From assembly GCF_023721715.1 (NCBI RefSeq), contig NZ_JAMDLG010000001.1, positions 2,209,784 through 2,273,783 of the forward strand: a stretch of DNA of 64,000 nt, read 5' to 3'. How positions within the stretch are numbered: position 1 is the first letter of the stretch; the number at the start of each line of letters is the position of its first letter. Of the stretch, positions 53,000-61,562 are shown one piece after another. The notes beneath the pieces were generated by a model that did not search any database, was not told the DNA's origin, and saw nothing but the letters and a program-made list of their open reading frames with translations. Position numbers and translations under genes: made by a program. Source of the DNA: Parasegetibacter sp. NRK P23. Lineage in GTDB: Bacteria > Bacteroidota > Bacteroidia > Chitinophagales > Chitinophagaceae.

Positions 53000-53116
53000 A
53001 TATGCCATTTATTCTTAGGTGAAAAACGCCATTATTATTCAGTGTTTTTCTGCCTAACGTCTCCGTATTTAACTATAGAAAAACACCATCAGCCACCAAC
53101 TCAACTTCTACCGCTT

Positions 53117-53124
53117 TACCTTTG
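53117..53124 (+). promoter_or_regulatory. -7 box of the HAD gene
   Basis: TACCTTTG, exact TAnnTTTG match, 21 bp before ATG 53146. No clear -33. It also shows that the orphan terminator at 52970-52999 lies upstream of this promoter rather than in the HAD leader. Confidence 0.45.
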
Positions 53125-53145
53125 CCCCGAATCAAAACACAACAG

Positions 53146-53802
53146 ATGAACAAAGCGTTTCTTTTTGACCTGAACGGAACCATCATAGACGACATGGCTT
53201 ATCATTCCAAAAGCTGGTTTGATATCCTCAACAACGACCTCGCGGCAGGATTAACAAAAGCCCAGGTAGATAAAGAGATGTATGGAAAAAACAGCGAACT
53301 GCTGGAACGTATTTTCGGTAAAGAAGCGTTCACGCCACAAGAGATCGATCACTGGTCCGTTGAAAAAGAAAAACGTTACCAGACGGCTTACCGGGAACAC
53401 ATGAAACTGATCAACGGATTGGATTCCTTCCTTGAAAGTGCACACAAGAAAGGAATACCCATGGCGATAGGTTCCGCGGCCATCCCCTTCAACATCAGTT
53501 TTATCCTGGATGGACTGGACCTGCACAAATACTTCCCGGTTATCGTGAGCGCGGATGATGTGGTACTGAGTAAACCGGATCCGGAAACATTTCTGAAAGG
53601 TGCTGCGCAACTTAATATTGATCCTGCGCATTGTATTGTGTTCGAAGATGCGCCCAAAGGCGTTGAGGCGGCCGCCAACGCCGGCATGAAAGCAGTGGTG
53701 ATCACAACGATGCATACCGCGGAGGAATTCAGCAAGTACGATAACATTATCGGCTTCATTGAAGATTATACCGATCCGTTACTGGAACAATTACTGCACT
53801 AA
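53146..53802 (+). CDS. HAD superfamily hydrolase, beta-phosphoglucomutase-like, with Asn in motif I
   Basis: 218 residues from ATG 53146 (MNKAFLFDLNGTIIDDM); a TTG at 53122 is less likely. A cap domain (about 15-85), then motif II IGSAA, motif III Lys in LSKPDPETF, and motif IV FEDAPKGVEAAANAGM are all present. Motif I is DLNGT: nucleophile Asp8 is kept, but the second acidic residue of DxD is Asn10. In beta-phosphoglucomutases and phosphatases that Asp is the general acid/base. Its loss may slow or change the reaction. Its 3' end overlaps the convergent acetylesterase gene by 4 bp. Confidence 0.85.
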   Translation: MNKAFLFDLNGTIIDDMAYHSKSWFDILNNDLAAGLTKAQVDKEMYGKNSELLERIFGKEAFTPQEIDHWSVEKEKRYQTAYREHMKLINGLDSFLESAHKKGIPMAIGSAAIPFNISFILDGLDLHKYFPVIVSADDVVLSKPDPETFLKGAAQLNIDPAHCIVFEDAPKGVEAAANAGMKAVVITTMHTAEEFSKYDNIIGFIEDYTDPLLEQLLH

Positions 53803-55199
53803 CGCAGTTCCCAGGTATCCGTACGGAATGGTGAAACGGGAAGCCCGTTGCTGTTGAACAGGTTGGGTATGGAAGTATCGGTGAATCCAAAACGGACAGC
53901 CACCGGGTTTGGCACTTTATCGCTGGTGACGAGCAATGTATTTTTATCCACTACTCCCTTCGCGGGGTAGAATACCCCATCGGCTCCTGCAAGGAAAAGA
54001 TCGGTCACTTCAGTGCCCTTCACCACAAGAGCGCCGTTGAGGTATTTGAAGTGAATGCGCATGCGGTTCTTCTCGATTTTAAAATAGTCGAAAACAGGAC
54101 TTTTGTAGTCGATCAGTTTGCGCTGGTACATTTCCGCCAGCGCGATAGCTGCCAGGCGATCTCCCACTTCTTTTTTGAGACGGGGATGAATGTCTTTTAC
54201 ATTGTCTGTAATATCAGTTACCACTACCATTGCGGTGGAAGGCAGGGAAAGTGTTTTTTGTTGTTGCTCACGCAACAGGGCCGCCGATTGCGCGCTTCCC
54301 GAATTGTAGGTATAGGGTGCGATCTGGACAAAGTAAAATGGAAACTCATAGCCCCATGCCTGTCGCCAGGCCTGGATCATGCCGGAAAAGAGCAGGTGGT
54401 AGCCCTGCCAGGTGCCAACATTCGATTCGCCCTGGTACCAGCAGGCGCCGGCGATCTTATACCCTACCAGGGGATGGATCATCGCGTTCCAAAGTACACC
54501 CGGCGCAACGGGCCAGTGTATACTATACTTTTGCTGCGCAGCGAACCCTTTCAGAAAAGGGCTTTCCGTTACCACGGCCTCCGGTGTCCAAACCTCCGCG
54601 GGCGTGCCGCCCCAACTGGCGTTGATCACGCCAATGGGGACGTTAAGTTCGTTCTGAAGTCTTTTGGCCAGAAAGTACGCCACAGCGCTGAAGGATTTCG
54701 CATCTTCAGGATTGCAGACCTTCCAGGTATCCCGCAGGTCTTCCTGCGGATGCTCCGCTCCTTTTTTCTGCACATGCATCAACCGGATGTTCTTATTGGT
54801 AGCATTGGGCAACTCCGCTTCCATTTGTGGTAACCCATTGTAAACATTCCATTCCATATTCGATTGGCCGGAACAAAGCCATACTTCGCCGATCAACACA
54901 TCTTTTAGCACCAGCTTTTCATAGCGGGTCATCACGTGCAGCTCATAAGGTCCGCCCGCTTCCGGCGTAGAAAGTTTCAACTCCCAACGGGCATTCTCCT
55001 TCGACTGAACCGTAACCGTGTCTTTCAACCAGGACGCGGTTACGCGCACCGTTTCATTGGGCTGACTCCAACCCCATACCGATACAACACTATTCCGTTG
55101 CAAAACCATGTGGTCAGAGAAAATACCGGGAAGGCGCAACAACGCAAAAACATCAGATACCAGGAAGAAAAGGAAGGCAAAAAGCAAGCATCGTTTCAT
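53799..55199 (-). CDS. Secreted sialate O-acetylesterase (SGNH type)
   Basis: 466 residues from ATG 55199 (MKRCLLFAFLFFLVSDVFA, signal peptide); a TTG at 55208 is unlikely. Residues about 20-100 form an N-terminal beta domain, then the SGNH core: EVWLCSGQSNMEWNV (nucleophile Ser in GQSN), GVINASWGGTPAEVW (Gly and Asn blocks) and CWYQGESNVGTW; a late Asp-x-x-His is not obvious to me beyond DITDNVKDIHPR. Members remove acetyl groups from sialic acids or from plant xylan and pectin. Which of these applies is not clear. Confidence 0.88.
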   Translation of the reverse strand: MKRCLLFAFLFFLVSDVFALLRLPGIFSDHMVLQRNSVVSVWGWSQPNETVRVTASWLKDTVTVQSKENARWELKLSTPEAGGPYELHVMTRYEKLVLKDVLIGEVWLCSGQSNMEWNVYNGLPQMEAELPNATNKNIRLMHVQKKGAEHPQEDLRDTWKVCNPEDAKSFSAVAYFLAKRLQNELNVPIGVINASWGGTPAEVWTPEAVVTESPFLKGFAAQQKYSIHWPVAPGVLWNAMIHPLVGYKIAGACWYQGESNVGTWQGYHLLFSGMIQAWRQAWGYEFPFYFVQIAPYTYNSGSAQSAALLREQQQKTLSLPSTAMVVVTDITDNVKDIHPRLKKEVGDRLAAIALAEMYQRKLIDYKSPVFDYFKIEKNRMRIHFKYLNGALVVKGTEVTDLFLAGADGVFYPAKGVVDKNTLLVTSDKVPNPVAVRFGFTDTSIPNLFNSNGLPVSPFRTDTWELR

Positions 55200-55370
55200 G
55201 GAGATCAATTTTTAAAAATCAACGCGTATGCTAACTGGTTATAAAAGGATACGCATGTCAGGATCGGAATTTACAAAATTTCGCACACGAAATCCATTAT
55301 TCATGTTTGGGAAGAATACATGGATAAAAAAGTATCAGAACGGCACTTTGTATTCAATGATCACAAAGTT

Positions 55371-55922
55371 TCATGCCTTATCCGTAAAATGTTTCCTGGT
55401 TTTATCCTGAGAGAACTTTTGCTGGTTAAATTGCGCGGACTGGTTAGGAGGAATTGAAAGGTATTGCCAGCTTTCCCCTTTTATCATCTTCCCGATGTAC
55501 AGGATTTGCCCTACGTGGCTGGCGTAATGCGCAAGTTGCCTGTTCACGGCCTCGATTACCGTGTGCCCCTCGTTGCGGATATACACCACCTTCTCGAGAT
55601 CGTCCTGTTTCAATAAAGACAGGGTTTCCAGGAGTACGGCCCAGCCTTTTTCCCAATGTTCCAGTAATGCCGTGCGCGCACCCGGTTCAGCGGAAAACTC
55701 CGCGTCGCGGTCCCGCCAGTCTTTTTCTCCGTCGGAAACCAGGAAATCGGTAAAACGACTCAGCATGTTGCCGGCCATATGCCGCACGATCGTGGCGATA
55801 GAATTACTTTGAAGATTGTATTGCCAGAACAGTTCCTGTTCTTCTAATTGGGCCATGGTTTTATCGGCCTGCTCCTTATAATAACGGAACAATTTGATGG
55901 TGCTTTGAAGATAACTTTCCAT
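55371..55922 (-). CDS. DUF1572 (DinB-like) protein
   Basis: 183 residues, all-helical, with the DinB/YfiT four-helix layout: NSIATIVRHMAGNMLSRFTDFL with a metal-type His, and NRQLAHYASHVGQILYIGKMI with two more. DUF1572 proteins belong to the DinB-like thiol- and metal-dependent group; the reaction of this branch is unknown. A near -7 box TATCTTTA (55934-55927) sits almost on the start codon. Confidence 0.87.
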   Translation of the reverse strand: MESYLQSTIKLFRYYKEQADKTMAQLEEQELFWQYNLQSNSIATIVRHMAGNMLSRFTDFLVSDGEKDWRDRDAEFSAEPGARTALLEHWEKGWAVLLETLSLLKQDDLEKVVYIRNEGHTVIEAVNRQLAHYASHVGQILYIGKMIKGESWQYLSIPPNQSAQFNQQKFSQDKTRKHFTDKA

Positions 55923-55963
55923 GGCTTAAAGATACGGCAACCATCGTTTCGGTGATTTTTTGG

Positions 55964-55971
55964 TAGTTTTG
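55964..55971 (+). promoter_or_regulatory. -7 box of the MFS transporter gene
   Basis: TAGTTTTG, exact TAnnTTTG match, 46 bp before ATG 56018; -33 not clear. Confidence 0.4.
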
Positions 55972-56017
55972 CGCCAACGATTTGCTGCCATTTTTTAGCG
56001 CAGAAAACAGTAGCAGC

Positions 56018-57178
56018 ATGAATTTTTCCCTTTCTTTCACCACACAACGCTATTTCAGGGTTGGCGTTAGCACGTTCTTCTTTTTGCAGGGACTCGTCTT
56101 TTCCACCTGGGCCAGCCGTATCCCCGATATTAAGAACGCACTCCATCTTTCCGACGGGGGACTGGGCGGGGTATTGTTTGCCCTCCCATTGGGACAACTC
56201 ACCGCCATGGGGCTTTCCGGCTACCTGGTGAGTCGTTTCAGCAGTAAAAAAACACTGACCACCGCGGCAATGCTGTATCCAGCCGTGCTGGTAGCGCTGG
56301 GCACGGTAACGCAGGTATGGCAACTTACGCTGGGACTGTTCATTTTCGGGATGTGCGGCAACCTCTGCAACATCAGCGTAAACACACAAGGTGTAGGTGT
56401 TGAAAGGATTTACCGCCGCAGCATCATGGCTTCTTTCCACGGTTTGTGGAGCCTGGCCGGCTTCACCGGTGGTGTGATCAGCAGCTTTATGGTGGCCGAC
56501 CACATTTCACCTTTCAGGCATTTCTGCATCATCTACCTCATTACGCTTGTATTGCTTGCTGTGGCACACAAATACATTCTCCCACGCGATGCGGCCAGTG
56601 CCGGAAGCGCCAAACGAAAGATATTCGTGAAGCCCGATAAAAAGATTTTCACCCTCGGCATGATCGCTTTCGCCAGCATGATCTGTGAAGGAACCATGTT
56701 CGACTGGAGCGGTATTTATTTTGAAAAAGTGGTGAACGCGCCTACTGAGATCACCCGGCTCGGATATGTCGCATTCATGACCACCATGGCCGGAGGCCGT
56801 TTCGCCGCCGATTTTCTGGTGACCCGCTTTGGCAACACACGCATCCTTCAGATGAGCGGCCTGCTTATTCTGGCGGGCATGGGACTGGCTGTGGCCATCC
56901 CCACTATTTTTGCGGCTACCTGTGGCTTCCTCCTGGTAGGACTGGGAACATCTTCCGTAGTACCGCTGGCCTATAGCCAGGCCGGCAAATCCACCACCAT
57001 GCTTCCAGGTGTGGCTCTTGCGGCTGTATCCTCCATAGGGTTCCTGGGTTTCCTGATCGGACCACCCATTATCGGGTTCATCGCTGAAGTCGCCAGTTTA
57101 AGATGGTCTTTTATTACGGTGGCGATACTTGGTCTCGGCACAACGGTATTGGGAAGAAGATTGGCAGAGAAGCAATAA
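56018..57178 (+). CDS. Major facilitator superfamily transporter (FucP/YbjJ-like)
   Basis: 386 residues from ATG 56018 (MNFSLSFTTQRYFRVGV); the frame extends to 55982 without family similarity. About twelve membrane segments. VFSTWASRIPDIKNALHLSDGGLGGVLFALPLG and the later GRFAADFLVTRFGNTRIL are the usual MFS loop motifs, and this start is characteristic of the YbjJ-type efflux group. The substrate is unknown. It may export a small sugar or metabolite. Confidence 0.88.
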   Translation: MNFSLSFTTQRYFRVGVSTFFFLQGLVFSTWASRIPDIKNALHLSDGGLGGVLFALPLGQLTAMGLSGYLVSRFSSKKTLTTAAMLYPAVLVALGTVTQVWQLTLGLFIFGMCGNLCNISVNTQGVGVERIYRRSIMASFHGLWSLAGFTGGVISSFMVADHISPFRHFCIIYLITLVLLAVAHKYILPRDAASAGSAKRKIFVKPDKKIFTLGMIAFASMICEGTMFDWSGIYFEKVVNAPTEITRLGYVAFMTTMAGGRFAADFLVTRFGNTRILQMSGLLILAGMGLAVAIPTIFAATCGFLLVGLGTSSVVPLAYSQAGKSTTMLPGVALAAVSSIGFLGFLIGPPIIGFIAEVASLRWSFITVAILGLGTTVLGRRLAEKQ

Positions 57179-57203
57179 AAAAGCCCCTCCGTTGCGAAGG
57201 GGC
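57176..57203 (-). terminator. Terminator after the GH92 gene
   Basis: GCCCCT (57183-57188) pairs with AGGGGC (57198-57203), with two further inner pairs. On the minus strand the stem is followed by six T (57182-57177). It lies 27 bp after the GH92 stop and also just beyond the convergent MFS stop. Confidence 0.85.
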
Positions 57204-57229
57204 CCATTCAAAATTCGACTCAACCTGTT

Positions 57230-59527
57230 CTACTTATCCAAACTCATGGAGTACGGCCAGGCCGATTGTACCGCACCTCTGTCTTTTTTAGGAGAAGCGC
57301 CCATCTGGAAACGGAGGTTACCGCCTTTCATCAGCTCAAAATGATCAAGCCAGTTCTTTGTGTACGTGGCACCATTCAGTTTCAGGTCCTGTACATAGAT
57401 CGCTTTGTCTGAATTGCCGGGCGCCTCAATCACCAGTTTTTTCCCGGCTTCCGGCTGAAGCGTAATTTTGGGGAAAAGCGGCGCGCCCAATACATACTGC
57501 GTGGTACCCGGGCAAACAGGATAGAAGCCCATCGCGGAGAACACGTACCAGGCCGAGGTCTGGCCATTGTCTTCATCACCGCAATAGCCATCGGGATTGG
57601 GGTTGTACAATTTGTTCATCGCCTCGCGCACCCAGTATTGTGTTTTCCAGGGTGCGGAAGTGTAGTTATAAAGGTAGATCATGTGCTGGATGGGCTGGTT
57701 GCCATGCGCGTACTGCCCCATGTTCATGATCTGCATTTCACGGATCTCGTGGATCGTGCCGCCATAGTAAGAATCGTCGAATACGGGAGGCATATTGAAT
57801 ACCGAATCCAGCATGCCGATGAAAGATTTATCGCCACCCATGAGTTGCTTCAATCCTTCAATATCCTGAAAAACGGACCAACTGTAGTGCCAGGAGTTCC
57901 CTTCCGTAAACGCGTCACCCCATTTGAACGGGTTGAAGGGCGACTGGAACTTCCCATCCTTGTTCTTTCCACGCATCAGTTTGGATTCGGGATCGAACAG
58001 GTTCTTATAGTTCATCGCACGTTTCTTATACAGATCAATCTCCGCCTGCGGACGCTTCAACGCTTTAGCTAGTTGCCAGATGGTGAAATCATCGTAAGCG
58101 TATTCCAGCGTACGTGCCGCGTTCTCGTTGATCTTCACATCGTAGGGAACGTATCCGAGTTCGTTGTAATACTGTACGCCTTTTCTGCCAACCGCCGTCA
58201 TCGGCCCTTCATTGTTGGCACCGTTCTGCAGGGCTTCGTACAGTTTTTCAATATCGTATCCTCTCAGTCCTTTCATGTAAGCATCTGAAACCACGGAAGC
58301 GGAGTTGTTGCCGATCATGATGTTGCGGAAACCGGGCGCGGACCATTCGGGCAGGAACCCGCCTTCTTTGTACGCGTTCAGCAAACCTTCCTGCATCTCT
58401 TTGTTGATGGCCGGATACATGAGGTTAAGGAAAGGATACAACGCGCGGAAGGTATCCCAGAAACCGGTTCCGGAGAACATGTAGCCAGGAAGTATCTTAC
58501 CATTGTACGGACTATAATGCACCGGCTTCCCGTTCGCATCTATCTCATACATTCTTTGCGGGAACTGAAGCGTGCGGTAGAGGCAGGAATAGAAAGTACG
58601 TGTCTGATCCACGGTACCGCCTTCTACCAGCAACCTGTTCATCTGTTTGTTCCAGGCTTGTTTGGCGGAAGCCATAACCGTTTCAAAAGATGCCTTTCCG
58701 ATTTCGGTGGAAAGGTTGCGCTGCGCCTGTTCCAGGCTGATGAAGGAAGATGCGACCTGCACCAGTACAGGTGCATTTTTTACCGTTTTGAAACCAACAA
58801 TGGCACCGGCATGGTGCGCGTTTATCTCCAATGTATCTTTGGCAAGGTTCTGTCCGCGCCAGGCATGCGCCACGGTAAAAGGCCTGTCGAACTGAACCAC
58901 GAACCAGTTTTTAAAATCTTTCGTCACACCACCACTGTTGCGGGTGGAGTACCCGATGATCTTTCTTTCTGAAGGAATGATCTTCACATAAGAACCGCGG
59001 TCGAATGCGTCAAGTACGAGGAAAGAACTGTCTGTTGTGGGATAGCTGAAACGAAAGCTGGCCGCTCTTTCCGTGGGCGTGAACTCGGCGGTCACATCGT
59101 GGTCGGCGAGGTACACTTTGTAATAATAAGGTTTTGCCGTTTCAGCTTTGTGGGAGAACCAACTGGCACGTTGCTCCTGGTCGAATTTCATGGAGCCGGT
59201 AACGGGCATCAGGCTGAACTGACCGTGGTCGTTCATCCAGGGGGAAGGCTGGTGGGTTTGTTTGAATCCCCTGATTTTATCGGCATCGTAGGTATATGCC
59301 CATCCATCTCCGTTCCGGCCCGTTTGGGGCATCCAGAAGTTCATGCCCCAGGGAACGGCGATGGCCGGATAGGTGTTCCCGTTAGACAAACTCACTTTCG
59401 ACTGTGTTCCCATCAATGGATTCACCCACTCAACGGGGTCGGTCACAGACAATACTTTTTGCGCTTTCGCCTGAGGTCCGGCCAGCGTGGCCGCCATCAA
59501 TACTACCGCGAGGTGCTTAGGCTTCAT
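57230..59527 (-). CDS. Secreted alpha-mannosidase (GH92)
   Basis: 765 residues with a signal peptide (MKPKHLAVVLMAATLAGPQAKAQ). N-terminal beta-sandwich: VNPLMGTQSKVSLSNGNTYPAIAVPWGMNFW. The (alpha/alpha)6 domain contains the GH92 stretches YSPYNGKILPGYMFSGTGFWDTFRALYP, GDAFTEGNSWHYSWSVFQD and GYCGDEDNGQTSAWYVFSAMGFYPVCPG. GH92 enzymes are calcium-dependent exo-alpha-mannosidases acting on N-glycans or yeast mannan. It follows the HExxH lipoprotein gene by 32 bp and ends in a strong terminator. Confidence 0.95.
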   Translation of the reverse strand: MKPKHLAVVLMAATLAGPQAKAQKVLSVTDPVEWVNPLMGTQSKVSLSNGNTYPAIAVPWGMNFWMPQTGRNGDGWAYTYDADKIRGFKQTHQPSPWMNDHGQFSLMPVTGSMKFDQEQRASWFSHKAETAKPYYYKVYLADHDVTAEFTPTERAASFRFSYPTTDSSFLVLDAFDRGSYVKIIPSERKIIGYSTRNSGGVTKDFKNWFVVQFDRPFTVAHAWRGQNLAKDTLEINAHHAGAIVGFKTVKNAPVLVQVASSFISLEQAQRNLSTEIGKASFETVMASAKQAWNKQMNRLLVEGGTVDQTRTFYSCLYRTLQFPQRMYEIDANGKPVHYSPYNGKILPGYMFSGTGFWDTFRALYPFLNLMYPAINKEMQEGLLNAYKEGGFLPEWSAPGFRNIMIGNNSASVVSDAYMKGLRGYDIEKLYEALQNGANNEGPMTAVGRKGVQYYNELGYVPYDVKINENAARTLEYAYDDFTIWQLAKALKRPQAEIDLYKKRAMNYKNLFDPESKLMRGKNKDGKFQSPFNPFKWGDAFTEGNSWHYSWSVFQDIEGLKQLMGGDKSFIGMLDSVFNMPPVFDDSYYGGTIHEIREMQIMNMGQYAHGNQPIQHMIYLYNYTSAPWKTQYWVREAMNKLYNPNPDGYCGDEDNGQTSAWYVFSAMGFYPVCPGTTQYVLGAPLFPKITLQPEAGKKLVIEAPGNSDKAIYVQDLKLNGATYTKNWLDHFELMKGGNLRFQMGASPKKDRGAVQSAWPYSMSLDK

Positions 59528-59559
59528 CAGTTGTTGTTCCTTTTATCAAAAAATAAAAA

Positions 59560-60528
59560 TTACCGGGTATAGGGCACCAATGGAAAATCGGACTGCGCCT
59601 TGGTGAACTGGGCCTCGTATTCAGCGGGCCATCCGAAAGCGATCGTCGCCTGCGCCTTCAGGTTCACCCCGGCAGCACCGCTCCAGAAGTGAATGAACTC
59701 ACCCCAGTTCATATCGCGGGTGAATTTGTTGCTGGCATCTTTCGGAAAATGCGCCTTCAGCATGGCAAAGAAGTTCACCAAAACTTTTGTTTTTCCATAG
59801 TTTTCATAGATCGGGTAGAACCAGTTCTTGAACCACTGTGTTCCTGCACGGGGGAAGTTATCGGTTTGCACCATCATCTCGTCGTACAGTTTCTTCGCTT
59901 CCTCTTCCCTTCCCAATCCTTTGTACACATCATAAATATAGATCTCGCACCATTTGCTGTCGCCCCATATCTTGAAAGCGGGAGAACCTTTAGTATTCAG
60001 GCTGGCGCTCTCCACGATATGTCCGATCTCATGGATGATGATGTTCCTTTCCTGCCAGGTCTGGTTCAGCCAGGCATCTTTTCCACCCAGGCCGCAATCT
60101 ATGACATTTCTGTAATCGTGGCCGGCGTCAAAATAATAAGCCGGGTGACCGCCGCCGTATTTGTCGGCATGGAATACCGCAAACAGGCGCGGACTTGGGC
60201 CATAGCCGTAGTTGTATTCCTTACGGGTGTACTGCCAGGTATCTTTGATGAGTTTGGTGAGCCAGGTGGTGCTTCCGCGGTTCACATCATCATCCAGATA
60301 AAGTGCCAGCAAGCTATCATAGTACACTCTTTTCACCAACTGCCTGTGCTCGAACCAATGTTCCTGCCAGGTTTCGGGAGGTGGGGGTGAATTGTCTACC
60401 GTTCCGGAGCCACCGCCGGTATTGGTATTCGGGATGCCTTCGTATTTTTTTTGTCCGCACGCGATGAGACAGCTAAAAACAGTCGCGAGGGTAAGGCCAT
60501 GGGCCAGTTTCTTGAGGGGGATACGCAT
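59560..60528 (-). CDS. Lipoprotein with HExxH zinc-peptidase-like motif
   Basis: 322 residues from ATG 60528 (MRIPLKKLAHGLTLATVFSCLIACGQ). The lipobox LIAC puts the anchor at Cys24. A Gly/Pro linker follows. HEIGH (His166, Glu167, His170) is an HExxH zinc site, and a Glu about 27 residues on (KWCEIYIYD) could be the third ligand, as in gluzincins. The C-terminal part is rich in Trp and Tyr (WFKNWFYPIYENYG, HFWSGAAG). I do not recognise the exact family. It shares its operon direction with GH92, so removal of protein or glycoprotein is a reasonable guess. Confidence 0.75.
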   Translation of the reverse strand: MRIPLKKLAHGLTLATVFSCLIACGQKKYEGIPNTNTGGGSGTVDNSPPPPETWQEHWFEHRQLVKRVYYDSLLALYLDDDVNRGSTTWLTKLIKDTWQYTRKEYNYGYGPSPRLFAVFHADKYGGGHPAYYFDAGHDYRNVIDCGLGGKDAWLNQTWQERNIIIHEIGHIVESASLNTKGSPAFKIWGDSKWCEIYIYDVYKGLGREEEAKKLYDEMMVQTDNFPRAGTQWFKNWFYPIYENYGKTKVLVNFFAMLKAHFPKDASNKFTRDMNWGEFIHFWSGAAGVNLKAQATIAFGWPAEYEAQFTKAQSDFPLVPYTR

Positions 60529-60549
60529 AGTAAGCAGGTTTAGATTCAT

Positions 60550-60601
60550 AAAAAAGAGATGGAAAAGGAAGCCCTTTTTGAAGGGGCCTCCCTCCCATCT
60601 C
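60550..60601 (-). terminator. Hairpin terminator between the PorP/SprF gene and the HExxH gene
   Basis: On the minus strand GAGATGG pairs with CCATCTC (60601-60595 and 60562-60556), enclosing a second helix (60591-60584 with 60574-60567, one mismatch). Six T follow at 60555-60550, and the HExxH ATG is only 21 bp beyond. Confidence 0.75.
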
Positions 60602-60626
60602 AGGTGTATTCAAACATTAGCAAGGG

Positions 60627-61538
60627 TTACTTGAGCTGGAAGCGCACGCCGAACTCCATGTTTCCTTTCACTTCCTGGCTCAGTCCGGAAGGCTGCGTGG
60701 TATACGCTGCGGAAAGCAACGCCACTTCCTTGATCCGGATGCCCAGTCCGAAAGTCAGGTTTTTGGAAGAATGGTACATGCCGTACAGGTTCAGCAGTTC
60801 CTGCTTGAAGGAAAGGTTCACACCACCATCGATGATGCCTTCCTGCCCCTGGATACCGCGGTAACCGAGTTTGGGTTCCACGCCCACTTCATCTTCTTCG
60901 ATCCCCACTTTCAGTTTGTAGGAAGCGGCGGCGAAGAAAGTGGTCCTGTTCACGAGGTCGCTTTCTCCTTTTCTGAAATAAGTGACCATATTGGGGAAAG
61001 CGCCCTGAACGGTAAGTTTTCCATCGGTATAGGCCGCGCCGAAATCGGCGTCAAAATCGAAGCCGCGGTCCTGGAAACCGATCACCAGCGGATCATCTAT
61101 TTCACCGCTCATCGCTTTCTGGTCGAGGGACTGGAAAGCGCCTCCGGCGGATATGCCGAAATGCAATCCCTTCTCTCCTTCCAGTGGCAGGTGGTAGGTA
61201 TAAGTAGCGCGCAGAGTGGTGTTGCGGATCAGGCCCGCTTCATCGTTTACGGCCATCAGTCCCACACCCACCCGGTTAGAGAAACGGTGTTCACCGGTAA
61301 GGTATTGGGAAGAACCTGAACCGGAGATGGTGGATGCGAGTTGGCGGTAGCCGCCGTTCAGCAAAGTGCCTTCCTTCAACCCCGACATGGCGGGGTTGTT
61401 CAGGTACTGGTTCTGGAACCAGGAGGCTCCGAATGGGCTAAGCTGGGCCGAGGCTTCCTGGGCCATTCCGCCGCCGATCAGCACCAGCGCGAAGACGCCT
61501 TTCAGGATGCTGCTTTTGTATATTGATCGTACGCTCAT
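60627..61538 (-). CDS. PorP/SprF family T9SS outer-membrane protein
   Basis: 303 residues. Signal peptide, then LSPFGASWFQNQYLNNPAMSGLKEGTLLNGGYRQ, the typical PorP/SprF opening (NPAxxG), and a barrel with HFGISAGGAFQSL and closing GNMEFGVRFQLK. These proteins work with T9SS type B substrates, whose C-terminal domains they help anchor. The upstream gene, 24 bp away, encodes exactly such a substrate. Confidence 0.9.
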   Translation of the reverse strand: MSVRSIYKSSILKGVFALVLIGGGMAQEASAQLSPFGASWFQNQYLNNPAMSGLKEGTLLNGGYRQLASTISGSGSSQYLTGEHRFSNRVGVGLMAVNDEAGLIRNTTLRATYTYHLPLEGEKGLHFGISAGGAFQSLDQKAMSGEIDDPLVIGFQDRGFDFDADFGAAYTDGKLTVQGAFPNMVTYFRKGESDLVNRTTFFAAASYKLKVGIEEDEVGVEPKLGYRGIQGQEGIIDGGVNLSFKQELLNLYGMYHSSKNLTFGLGIRIKEVALLSAAYTTQPSGLSQEVKGNMEFGVRFQLK

Positions 61539-61562
61539 TTGTGTAGGTTTTGGTGGTGATGG

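Noticed and set aside
55208-55219. 12-bp palindrome ATTTTTAAAAAT before the acetylesterase gene
   Set aside because: Pure A/T palindromes of this length arise easily by chance; no regulator nearby.
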